Assembly: GCF_012273895.1 (NCBI RefSeq)
Contig: NC_052117.1
Coordinates: 4,906,406-4,970,405, forward strand
Direction: 5' to 3'
Source of the DNA: Zerene cesonia
Lineage: Eukaryota > Arthropoda > Insecta > Lepidoptera > Pieridae
Length of the DNA: 64,000 bases
The notes beneath the pieces are model-generated. The model saw only the letters and a program-made list of their open reading frames with translations. It was not told the DNA's origin and ran no database searches. The position numbers and the translations under genes were made by a program. Shown here piece by piece: positions 1 to 11,690 of the stretch. Each line of letters opens with the position of its first letter. Position 1 is the first letter of the stretch.

Positions 1-173
1 CGGGAAGAAGCGCTAAGCCGTCTAAGTGGTGCAAGCCGGGGACCACATTTGATGGCGGTCGTTGGTATAGCTTTGATTTTAGATCGGGGATTAACTTTCC
101 GTTACTGTATTTGAAAATTTACGGCCGATATAGTGCCGTAGAGTTGTTATACACAAGTCCTTGGAAATAATGA
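1..173 (+). other. GC-richer left edge, possible partial exon
   Basis: The first ~75 bases are clearly richer in G and C than the sequence after them. In plus frame 3 the sequence is open from base 3 to a TAA at 171-173. The predicted peptide includes WCKPGTTFDGGRWYSFDF. CKPGTTF resembles the start of a pacifastin-type inhibitor domain, but the later cysteines of that domain are missing, so I do not assign it. Plus frame 1 is also open to 114, and the minus strand is open in one frame across the GC-rich part. No convincing splice site decides the strand. It may be an exon cut by the window edge or only a conserved non-coding island. Confidence 0.2.
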
Positions 174-522
174 TTTGATTCGGATATAAAAAAGATTAAG
201 CAATTAATCTTAGTGTACTGTCTAATATTTTGATGAATATGTTATCGTTAAAATAAAACTTCCTTACACTTGAGATTATTTTTAAAACAACACCATTTAT
301 TACTCGTAATATATAAAAATTGTATTAACAATAGAATTTAGAAAATAAAAGTAGCTTCTTTTTTGTCCTGTCAAACGATAAAGGCTTTTATGGCATTAAA
401 ATCATCTGTCATTACTTTCTGAAGTTATTGGTGTATGTGTGCTAGGATTATTTTTCTATGATTTGTATGATATTCTATCTTTGTATTTAACTTAATCTTT
501 TGAAATAAAAGGAAGTATAGTC

Positions 523-544
523 ATAATTATGCATAATTATGCAT
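523..544. promoter_or_regulatory. Overlapping palindromes with POU/homeodomain-type cores
   Basis: Two perfect palindromes overlap: 18 bp at 523-540 (ataattatgcataattat) and 16 bp at 529-544 (atgcataattatgcat). TAATTA is a typical homeodomain core, and ATGCAT/ATGCATAA resembles a POU half-site. A cooperative homeodomain site is an inference; an AT-rich chance palindrome is possible. Confidence 0.25.
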
Positions 545-804
545 ATGATATTTACTAATGATTGTTTAAATATATCATCTTCGAACTTCGTCAAAATAAA
601 TTAATTGAGCTTCATTTGTATTAACGAACAGAATATACATTAACTTATATAATAATTTTTTTATTATTTAATAGACATCAAAATGTTATCCTGTAAAACG
701 TCTATTTTATTATTACTCGTGATACTGAGATCGCAGCTTAATAGGCAATATTGATTTTTAGATCAATCAAATTTTATTTATCGAATCATTTAAAATTATT
801 TCGT

Positions 805-860
805 GTAAATTAGTTTAAAGTATAAACTTTAAACTGATTTACAAATAGTTTAAAGTTTAT
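805..860. repeat. Inverted repeat with a third copy
   Basis: Arms 805-821 and 826-842 are reverse complements over 17 bp with one mismatch, around a 4-base loop (ataa). The motif agtttaaagtttata at 846-860 is again the reverse complement of 821-835, giving three closely packed copies. The family is unknown. It could form a hairpin or be a clustered binding site. Confidence 0.5.
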
Positions 861-3800
861 ATTGAAATTCAATGCAATGAAAAAGAAACTGAGCATAAAG
901 GCGTATAGGCGTTTGAATATAAAATGAAATATTAATTTCGCCACAAAGACTTTAAAATAAACATTTAAAAGCATTTTCTTTTCAAATTTTCCTAATTTAT
1001 CTCAAGGTACAATAAAACTTAACCAGGTCTATTTAAACGCCTACGTATTTATGAGTTCTGCATTGAGATATAAAGCTGTTTTACTTTATTCGGTTGTGGG
1101 TTATTGTAGTGAGTAATATTACGAGTATTACGGTGTAGTTTATTCATAAATAGCAGATTTGACGTCTAGGGATTCATTGTTGCTGCACCAGATAAGCCTC
1201 GGTTCTTGTAATTTAACATTTAGTTGGAAGCGAGCTAGCCCGCTTTCTCCTTTTTGTCGTCCCCTGAACATCTTTATAAATATCTTATTATGAACCTAAA
1301 TTGAGAAGGAGCTTACGTCCTTATTTGCGTTGTAGAAAATTTTACTCAGCTATTCGCAAATGAATTTTAATTGGGTTTTTCGTGTCTCTTTAAACTTGTA
1401 CTGTCTGTGAAATGGATATAAAATAAGAAAATTAAATGTTACATTTTCCCCGGAGATGTCAACAGCGTTCGTTAATTCTTTTTAATGATTCTACTTTACG
1501 AAGAAAACGTACTTAGTATGGTGTTATAACTACTTGTCCTTGTAAATTTTCTTTTCGACTTAATTTCATTTTCGTCGAAACAATTTGGTCAATTTAAATA
1601 ATTAAGCTCGAGTCTAGTGATTGAAACAAACGTTTCATCGAAAAGCTTATTTAATCTACTATTATAAGAATTTACATCTAACCTTACAAAAATTTGCACG
1701 ATTTTATTTTGCATTGCTATTGAAGGACTAACGGATATTAATTCTGCTTAACAAAAGAAATCTCATCATCATTTGAAAATCTCATTCGGCTGAGCACCGT
1801 GTAGTCATGGTGACTTTTGTAATGACAGTCTTAGAGGCGCCATCAAAAGCTGTCATTATACTGAGTCGCGTTATTACGTCATTATTCCCAAGATGTTGGA
1901 AGTCTAACAGCCTCAGCTAATGGAATAACATACGAATTTCGTAAATTATATGCATGCTATTTAGATAATGCTCAGGTTTGAAATGTGTATGCATCCTGTA
2001 TACCAACAAAAAGCTTTAAGACGAAATGGCATGTGCTGATAAGACAAATTAAGAGTCGTTACTAGATGCTACGAAAGCAACTTGTACTTTTATTTAAAAT
2101 GCTTATATATTTTTTGCAATATTATATATTTAAGATTGAAAGTAAATTAAACAACGAACAAGGATTTGATGATTTTCGAATTTAGAATTCAATGTGTTAT
2201 ATTCGATACATTATTAAACGCAACATTATTTTAACCACGCATTGATAACGCTGATGAATTACTCTCGTATAATAATGTAATTATAAGCTTGTATAGCTTA
2301 TTCTAGTCTAAGCGAACAGATTAATTTAATAAAAAGTTATTTCACAGACAATTTTCACCAAAAGTAATTAAAGGTTGCGTCGCAAACTTTACGTGTATGC
2401 AATTTTAGTTCAAAGCAATAGAAAAAATACTAGCAATATTACGCATCTAAATGTGTCGAAAAGATTGCGTTCTGTTTGTTTGTTGTACAAAGCAGTGCAA
2501 CATTTGGTATACTCCAAGCCCCGTATTCCTGGGGGCATTCCCGCCCCACTCATTATAGCCGATAGTTATTACTGTCATTTTTCAACTCGTTATTTACTCT
2601 GAGAAGCGCTGATAGCACGACATTTGCCAAAGAGCGACTTTGAGGTTAGGGGTGAAGGATTTTCGGGATAAAATTGACTTTTCGTCGACTTAAAAGAAAA
2701 TTGAAATAGCCCCTACATGAAATGCGGACGCCATTAAGGCCGTTAATAGAAAATAGTGCTGATATATCTTGTGACTACGATTTATTTATACGAAGTACAC
2801 AATTTTTTGTAGTTTCGATCAGTTTATGAGTAAATGTTATGATTATCTATAAATAGGTTCATACCATAGGTGTTGATTGATCTATTTTGCAATAAAAATA
2901 ACGTCTTCGTTTAATTTTATAAACACTTAAATATTATAGATGTTATATTTGATGAAAAAATAATTTTACTTACATTCTAATTGGACTTTGGATATTGAAT
3001 TACGCAGTATTAAGCTATCACGAGGGACTTCGGATTTTGCAATACCGCGCCGTTCAATTTATTATGAAGAAAAGACGAACTGGTAAGAGATTCTCTTGGA
3101 TTCTCTATGAAAAACCAATATTTAGAATATTATTGGGTATTTAGAAGATATTTATTTTCGGGTAAATATATAAATAGAGCGAACAAAAATTACTTTCAAT
3201 TATGGAATATTGTTACGGTTTGGTTTCCACATTCTCATTTTATAATTTCCATAAGACGTTTTCTTTTGTAGTTCATTTATTCTAATAAATAATATAAATT
3301 GTTATAAATGAAAAACCGATTTAATGCAAACTGCACATAAACCATCTACTAAATAGTCCGAACAAAGCTTAAACATTTGGTTTGGATAGGTGAGCCCGTT
3401 CTTGAGCTATAAAATAACAACGAAAAGTGGTATTGATACACACGTATATAGAGTATTAAGTCACAGTTGGCAAGAAAGATTAACGAAGTTCTACTAAGAA
3501 ACTTACCCGTAGAAAATTCAAATTCAAATATGTCGGTATACGGTAAGATTTGAGAAACATAATGTAATAAGAAACGAATTTAATTTATTGCCGGCGACAT
3601 TTTTAAAGAAGGCGGCATCATGATAAGATGTCAGGATAATAACGAAGATGACGAAAGTTAAATCTAAAGTTTTATTAGTCCGAGTTATTCAGCATTTTAG
3701 CTGACGGAAAGAAAATTGTGTTAAGATTAATAAGGAAATTTTTAACAGGCAATGTTGAAAAACATAATTCGAAAGATCCGAGCTAGATTATATTTTTCTG

Positions 3801-5130
3801 TCTAAACTCGAAAATCCGACATTAATTTTACGATGAAAACGTAGGAACACAGCGAGAATCTTTTACAGGTGAATTCTAAGATTTTCTGTATTCAACGTCG
3901 CTTCTGCAGATTAATATAGAGATTTAATATAGCAGATGACTCTTTAACAATATCCATTGATATTCTTCATTTCTTAATTCAGTGCTACGAAGACGTGCGA
4001 CCTATTCATGGGTGTGAAATGAGATTTTTTTACTGAAATTCGCACCTGATACATTTATTTCATACACTACGAGTATAAGTACAAATTAAAGCTTTTGAAA
4101 TCTTCATGTTAACAAAAGTTTGATTAAATAAATCCACGTAATAGAAAAAATTACCTCTTTTTACCTCTTGGAACTTGAGTCTCATTAATTTTTACTCTTA
4201 AAAGCTTTTAAAGTTATTCTAGTCAGCGGTGACATCACTTTGTCAAACATCAATTATGCTTGACAATGATCAATGACAAAATGATCGAACGCGTAAATCG
4301 GTGCGCAAAGATTTTAGGGCGATCTTTTGGTTTTCGGTGACAAATGGGGGCAATAAATTAATTACAAAATCTTCTTCAACGTTTTCGCAACGTTTCCTAT
4401 TTGAATTAAAATTGTTAATAATTGAGATAGATGGGCTGTTAACTTTATATGAATGTAAATACCTTTTTTTTATATAAATTACAGTTGTTCGCCCCGACTA
4501 GACTTTTTGTTTTGAAGATTTTTTAATTTTTATCACTTTTTATTTTTAAATACTTATTTATACAAAAAATTACTCCTTACAATAACAGAAATACAAAAGA
4601 AAGATTTATCCAATGTAGTGTATATATTGATATAGCCTGACTTAAATTATACTAATTGTGTACGTTAAATATGTAAAATACTCAATGGACACATCACATC
4701 ATTTAAAATGACTTCTAATATATTTCTTCTGTATAAATAATATATAAAAAATCTTCGCCGCCAACTCATCCCACACTCAAATAAGTCACCGAGACTAGAC
4801 AATACCCATCAATAAGTAAGCTCTTGTTAGTAGCGTCTTATTAGACCAACCCTACAGCAATATGATAGGGCAGGCATTTATAAAAGGGCATATAATGGAT
4901 TCGCGGCCACTCTGAATTACGATTGTAAATATTTTATGAGAACCATTGTGGAGTGGTGGGCGAGTGATTGACAGGAGCGGTCCCTCGCGTGGTGCAAGCA
5001 GCACCGGAGTATTAACGAAATGCATTTTAGGCGTGTTTGTTTTGTTCTATATTTGCTGTACTCTTTATAGATATTAATTTGTGGGAATATTATGTTAATA
5101 TATAATTTATCAATAATTTGTCCAGATAAA

Positions 5131-5329
5131 ATATTAGCTGCGCCACGCGGTTTTACCCGCATAAGTCCGTATCCCGTAGGAATATTGGCATAAAAGTTGC
5201 CTATATGTTATTCCAGTTGTCCAGCTGTCTTCGTAGCAAATTTCATTGCAATCGGTTCATCAGTTTTTGCCTGAAAGAGCAACAAACTCACACACATCCT
5301 TACAAACTTTCGCACTTATAATATTAGTA
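5131..5329 (+). repeat. Lepidopteran interspersed repeat (AGCTGCGCCxCGCGG family)
   Basis: It begins with a variant of the ACTAGCTGCGCCCCGCGG head, followed by a block reading ACCCGC..AAGTCCGTATCCCGTAGGAATAT. The middle resembles TTTCATTGCAATCGGTTCA, and the tail runs through ATATTAGTAGG. The copy at 22069 shares the head. The octamer aatattag occurs at 5130-5137 and 5320-5327, and may be a target duplication or part of the family's tail. The family is very common in moths and butterflies. Its exact class (RTE-type tail or another non-autonomous element) is not decided here. Confidence 0.8.
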
Positions 5330-8300
5330 GGAAGTAAGGTAGTAGGAGTACGATGTAATAATAATACTAAAAAATAAGACATTCTTTTGTTAAAAGTGTT
5401 ACGCGTTATATTTTAAGTTCATAAAATTATTATCACTTTACAGCCCTCTTCTCTACCTAATTGCCTAAATTAATCTAGCAATTAATAACACCCATATAGA
5501 ATTATTGGTGGTATTACTTAACTTATGACATATTTATAGGCGTGGCTCAGCTGTGAACCCTAGGCTAACTATTAACTAGTTTGTAGTTGCGAAGTGGCTC
5601 TAATTTGAGCACCTGAATACCTCTCGGCGTGGCCCTAAAAGCACGAAATTAATCAACATTTAATTCCATATCGTAGAAGCTAAAGCATAACATATATGAT
5701 CGTCCTGGGACATCTAGAAAATTAACCGCGCGCTTGGCCCGAAACCCGATGAAAATATGCAAATGAAGAGGCGACTCATTTGACGAATTTTAATGGACAT
5801 TTAACTGTGTTCGTTAGGAAGTTTCGCTTTAGTTAATTTGGTAAAAACACTCGCTGACACATGCACGCTGCGGGCTTGGCAGTTTTGAATACTTTGAATT
5901 TGTGAGTGAGCTTATAAATATTAGTAGTGGTTAAGATACTGATTACACGATGCTTATTTTATGTTTAAAAAATACTCTAAGGTTTGAGCTTACTCAGTAA
6001 TATTTAAGTACCTGTACCTTAATAAACATATCCATTATTTATATTGAAGAATGGCATATAATTTTGATTCTTTTATTGTTCATATTGTGGGTGTTTAATG
6101 GGTAATCTTATCATAATTTGAGTAAAAATAGATGAATTATTAAAGATTCAATTGAGTGTTCGTGCCTAAAAATTCCAAACCACCACCACTTTTTATTACC
6201 ACCCCAAAAAATACTTTTATAAAACAATTTTCGACTTTCGGAATTTTATATTTTAGAATACAACCCAGAATGAACCCAGAGTAAATTGAATGTTCGTTTA
6301 GAATTCGAAACTTTTCGATAGTTTTGTGAATATGAATGCAAACATAAGTGACCTTATTCATGAATCTAGGTTAAACTTTTCTAGGCGGCCGGGATAAAAC
6401 TAAAAAATACACAGCCGTAATTGAAAACATCGCGGGAGGCGAAAGCCTTTGAACTGTGACGGAGTTTGAAAATTGAGGCCATGTTTGGACTGGATTGAAA
6501 AGTATAGGCCAAAGATTTAGATGTTTCTCACATTCCAATAAGACGCTCACGTAATTACCTGGAAAAGGAATAAAAAGCACGTTAGTTATATGAATTGCGA
6601 TTTGTTTTCACAAACGAAGTGATACATTCATTAAATTCAGTTAGTTTCATTGCATCTTCTTTACTTTATAAACTTGAAACTGTTATAGAGACGTACGTAT
6701 AGTATCATACGAATTCGCATGGATAAATTTTAATTAAATTTTAAATAAAGTATAAATCGAAAAGTATCTAGCTCAGAGAACTTTGGTGAACTTTATTTTT
6801 GTTCAACAAGCGATGTTAAATATACTTCTCGTTTAATTACTAGCAAGGGCTTGTTAATTTATAACTTCAGACCTAGCGTGCCTACTTGAAGCCTGTAGAA
6901 GAGGATAACATCGAAATTCCCTTAAGATTAATTTGCGGAGGTACTTGTGAACTTTAACTCGTTTGCTGACCGAATTCCCAGCCAGACTTCCCAGTTTAGA
7001 ATTAAATTTAATGAAATAAATTTAGGGAATCAGTAGTTTCAAGTTGCGGAGTTTCCCGGGTAAGATGGACAAGTGGGATGGTTGCGGTGTGTCCGCGGTC
7101 CTATTATGTCCTCTCTTTGGCAATACACATTAATAGTTAGAGCTATTGTCACTAAGACTTGACCGCTGTCCACTTAATGACGAAAACTTTCAGGTTTAGT
7201 TCGAACGCAATTATGTCAATCTATTCTGCCTAACGGGATTACGATACAAATTAAAAACTGGCCACCATTTTGCCCGCCTAAGAAGCCCTACAAACAATGC
7301 TTTCACGTAATTTTGGGGTGTAGACAAGAAACCATACAATTAAGCAGACGAATGAACGACCTTTTTACTGACTCACCTACGCCCTATAAATTATAAAAAT
7401 ACAAAACATTTGAGAATGATATATGATCATTTTGCGATCGCTTATCTTTATTATGAAGTGAAAATTGTAAAAGTTCTCAAGAGAAAATCTTCACCAAATG
7501 AAAATTCTATTTGCCAAACAAATATTGAAATCTAGATTGGTATCAATTTTCCATAGCGAAGCGGAATGAGTTACAAACTTGAGTGTCAATTCGGATGTTA
7601 GTCAAGTGTCGGCCGTGGTGAGAGGAAATTAAAATTGAAAAACTCCGCCATGATGTTTGTGGCGTTAATGATTGTACATAATAAATAAAGCGAACCGCGT
7701 AGGCTTATGTGCGAGTCGAGTGGGGGGAGTGGCCGGGTCTCGCGAATGGCCTCTTTAAGCGACATCTGAGACGTGGCCCTTTAGAGAGCTCCCGACCTGT
7801 TTCATATTGCCCTGCCCGCTATTCTGAGAGCTGCTTCACTTTGATTTAGACGCACGCTTCGACGTTACACTCGGAGAAACCCTTTACGAAAGTCAAAGGT
7901 CAATACGTAAGAAGGTCACTTGTGAGTTACATTTTGATCCTACTTCACCATGAAGGTCGTTGAAGACAAAATCAAAGGCGAACTTAAATGCTGTTTAAGT
8001 AGTCAAGAAAGCATGTGTGTAGGTACCATAATACTTTTTCGTATAAGCGACATTCTATTTCAGACTGAGAAGAGGTTCCTAAAAGATTGTTAAGGTTATT
8101 TTTGTACGTCGGTTTTATTTATGTTTGCTTAAAGCACCACCCACAATTTAATACAATAAGTGTTAACTCATAAGTTCATTTTTTTATTTCACATTTGTAA
8201 GGTGAAAATGCTTGAACATCTGAATGTTGTAAAACAAAAAAATTATACAACTAATACTTTCAAATAAATATCAAACTCAAATTTGTGATTTTGGGAAATA

Positions 8301-10287
8301 CATTGCATTCTAAAATAATGGTCGTATACTCTGTAGTATCAAATATCAAATCCCTTAAAACTATCGGCCATCTTGTTTTTCTTTATTGTTGCGTCAATCT
8401 GACATTTGACAGGTAGCCATTTTGAAAAAATCTCGAGTACGGCTTCATTTCACATCGGTGGGTCGTCATGAACTATCGTACGGCGACACCCCTTCGTTTT
8501 ACATACATTGCGTCTATTGTTTTAAAAAGAAGCGGTACATATGTGTAATGTGCTGTTAACGAGGGCTTGGAGTGAAACCCGACCGGGGTGACAGCCGGCT
8601 TAGTCGCCGAAATTGGTTCCATTTATATGTAGGTTTATGATTTTTAACGTAGAGTTATGATAGAAAGTTATGATAAAAAAAATAAATTTTATCAAATTAT
8701 ACATTATTGTTGACTATTTAAAATTATGTTCCTTAATTATTCAAACCTAACATCTAATTATTCAAATAAAAAAAACTAATCTTAAACTTATCACAGTCGG
8801 TTAATCTTTCGTTATTTATTTATTAATGTAATATTTCTTGATTAAGATAACATTTCTTGATCAATATTTTTATACCCCCATGAAGGCAACGCTGTAGTCA
8901 TATGAAAAATATTAAGTTTACACAATTTATTCCTGAAGGAAAATCACCTTTGATGTAAATACTTCTTTTGCTATTTCAATATTCATTTTCAAAAAAAGAC
9001 CGTGCTTCAATGACTAGACTGACAAATTATATATTAACAGAAAACTCATTAGAGTGAACATTTTCAGCTAAAGTATGACGACTTCCTTTACAATATAGTA
9101 ACAAACTTCTAGTCCATTTTTATTTAGTTTTTCTTTACAAAATACACTGCTACATACATTTAAAACCGTAATTGCATTTCAATATCTCTAATTAAATTAG
9201 CCAGCATAATTGATAATGCTGCAATACCAATCACGAACAATTATATGTCATTTAAATTCAAGGGTACATTACGGTAATAAGGTAAATTAATCATACAACC
9301 GATCTTGCATATAGCCTTATAATTAGATTATTTGTAGTTAGGCAAAGCATCAAATAGGTTTCTTCGGAGAATTGACAGCGTAATTACTTTGTTGTTAATC
9401 ACTTACAATCGAAATTATCCCTGCTCTATAATATGACATGGTTCCGTTTCTTTAACTAACTAGAAGGAATATTTTACGTAGCTACAAAGCACTAATACTG
9501 GAGACATCATTTGCTTCCACTTAGTAAATTCACCCTTCGCTCCCTCAGCACTTATTGTTTTAATTGTAGCCCCTGAGAGGTGGGAGGATCTAAGCTCTTA
9601 GGATTTTATGTATCAAGTATCACTTGTTGAGATTCGGGGAATACTAGATTTGTACATATATGTGTAAAAGCCGCCATTTTTATGGTACGAGTATGAATGA
9701 AGGGTTATTCTTAATCTGGCGTATAGTTTTCATTAAACATGTATATAGGGGAAAGAGCGGGGGGTGTAAAGCCATATAAAAGTAAGGTAAAATATATAAT
9801 GTTTGTTGAGTGTTTAGTGTTTATCTAATTATGACTCATTTCTAAGAAAGAGTTAAAGAAGTACATGTGAATTAAAAAATGAAAAAACAATATCTTCTGA
9901 TATATTTCTTGACCTCGGCTTCTACGGCACGTAAAAAACAGAACATATTATTCGTGTTACTTTTTAAAAATTTTAAAAGAGCTTCAATAGAAAATAACGA
10001 TTTAGATGATTGGAACATCAATAAAATATTATGACAATAGACGATAAACATGTGAACTATCATTACCCATAGTTTAAATTGCATTGAGAAAATGATTTCC
10101 AATCTTCATGAGGGTACATGAGAGCTTAGTATGTAATTACTGTATTACAATGGTAATAACTTGTAACAAAATAAAGCCCGCGGCTAGAAAAACATGGGGC
10201 GCTCTTGTAAAAACATTGTTACATTCGCAATAGTTCAATATTAGATTAAATTCTTGGAGTACTTAATATTCAATAAAAAATTATAAT
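5330..10287. other. Non-coding stretch with GC-richer islands
   Basis: No supported exon. An octamer-like ATGCAAAT lies at 5757-5764 inside a GC-richer island (about 5705-5790). The clearest island is at about 7600-7880. Another lies at about 8440-8620. An open frame at 6371-6580 on the minus strand has no splice context and is not called. These islands are single-copy within the window and could be conserved non-coding elements. Confidence 0.45.
7600..7880. promoter_or_regulatory. GC-rich single-copy island, candidate conserved non-coding element
   Basis: This stands out from its AT-rich surroundings by many G/C and CpG positions (for example ggccgggtctcgcgaatgg near 7731). It is not related to any repeat in the window and has no long frame. 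An enhancer or promoter is the simplest reading, but only base composition supports it. Confidence 0.25.
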
Positions 10288-10387
10288 AATGCTTACTGAG
10301 AAATTTTGAAAGAATAGAAAAAGTTTGACCACGAGGCAGGATCAATTTTTTTCTATTCTTTCAAAATTTCTCATATATAAAGCATTT
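10288..10387. repeat. Long hairpin with 25-bp perfect arms
   Basis: Arms 10298-10322 and 10348-10372 are perfect reverse complements over 25 bp. They surround a 25-base centre that includes gaccacgaggcaggatcaa. Outside a small bulge the pairing resumes with aatgctt against its complement, so the foldback spans about 100 bases. It could be a small foldback element or a hairpin RNA precursor. It lacks flanking repeats I can see, so the class is open. Confidence 0.6.
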
Positions 10388-11344
10388 CAATGCTATAAAA
10401 CTAAAAATTAAATAATGATTATTTTTGGAGAGTTGTGTAAATATGCTAACCTTGCATCATTTAAAGCTTTATTTCGTTAAAAATGCCTAATCTAGTTCAC
10501 TTTCTATAATTATTTTTTTTATAATTATATGTGTCAAACGTAAATCTTAGTACATTTATAAAATAAAACAAGTAACCCAAAAATCGTACATTAAATCATT
10601 GATTTACAATGAAAGTATAAAAAATACCACAGAAAAGTTCAACAAATATGCATTAATGTATCGATAGGTACTCGATTATTGGAGGATCTTTGTCGAATGC
10701 CTCAAAGAGAGGTTGGTTGTAAATCAAAGGGCGGGGATGAGTAACGACAGTCAACCCTACATTGACTTTAAGCTTCGGATTTGAATAATCCTTTATCCAA
10801 TACAATTTTTTTTATTCTTAAAATGCTGTTCATATACAAATTTACAGTCATATTATATGGTAACACTGAAGTGAAATTTCACCATCGTGAACATATTATT
10901 TAAACATAAATACTAGAAACATAAATCATAAATTAAACGATATATTGGCAATTTTAATAGAGCCAATTTAAATCTATTAACAGTAGAACACTTTCATCTG
11001 TGGAATACATACACTACATAATATAGATCTGCCTATATAAGTCCGCCAAACCATTCACAAAAAAGATCTGACATATTCAATTATTTTATCATAAAAATTT
11101 TCAAGGCTCTATAGCCTACTATTTATGTTAAATTATTTATGAAATTACCATAATAAATAAAATTATTATAACATAACCAGAATTTATTCATACAATGTGT
11201 TTTCCTGTCGGGTTTAGCGGGAGACAGTGTAGGCAACATAAAAATAATTTATCTTATTGTAAAAAATTCAATTAAAAACGTTATTACTATACGGAATCTG
11301 ATATAAAAAGAGGTTATTAATTACATAAATAATACACGACTGTA

Positions 11345-11690
11345 TTTTTTTTTTTTTTTTTTTTTTTTTTATGTCATAGCGGGCAGCTGAGCTGGTGGTT
11401 CGCCAGATGTAAAACCACCGCCCATAAACATTCGCAAAGGTGTAAGTCCCTCTGTGAATGCGCTGCCTGCTTTTATGGGGTAAGGGAAAAGGAAAGGATT
11501 AACGACTGGAAAGAAGGAATGGACTAGGACGGGTGAGGAAAAGGAAATGGGCCTCCGGCTCCCCCACTCACCGTACGAAACACAGTGGCATGCCACTATT
11601 TCACGCCGGTTTTCTGTGGGGGTGTGGTACTTCCCCGGTGCGAGCTGGCCCAATTCGTGCCGAAGCGTGCTCGACTCCCACAATAGATCT
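11345..11690 (-). mobile_element. Poly(A)-tailed lepidopteran retroposon (SINE-like or LINE 3' fragment)
   Basis: On the minus strand the element runs from about 11690 and ends in a 26-base A tract (T run at 11345-11370 on the plus strand). The body is GC-rich and carries blocks I recognise as widespread in moths and butterflies: GGGCCAGCTCGCACCGGGGA, then a block reading AAACCGGCGTGAAATAG, then GGCGGTGGTTTTAC near the tail. The 104-codon frame at 11369-11683 on the minus strand is the element itself read through and is not a host gene. No clear target duplication is visible. The 5' end may be truncated. Confidence 0.75.

Larger units (their letters stand above)
174..5130. other. Non-coding AT-rich stretch
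   Basis: No gene is supported here. Open frames are short and have no splice context or protein-like composition. The stretch holds the palindromes at 523-544 and 805-860, listed separately. A 9-bp inverted pair lies at about 1821-1857 (taatgacag / ctgtcatta). A slightly GC-richer segment lies at about 4750-5010. A CGG|GTAAGT donor-like string occurs on the minus strand near 3505 with no recognisable exon before it. Confidence 0.5.

Noticed and set aside
11369..11683. 104-codon minus-strand frame
   Set aside because: It is the body of a poly(A)-tailed repeat read through.
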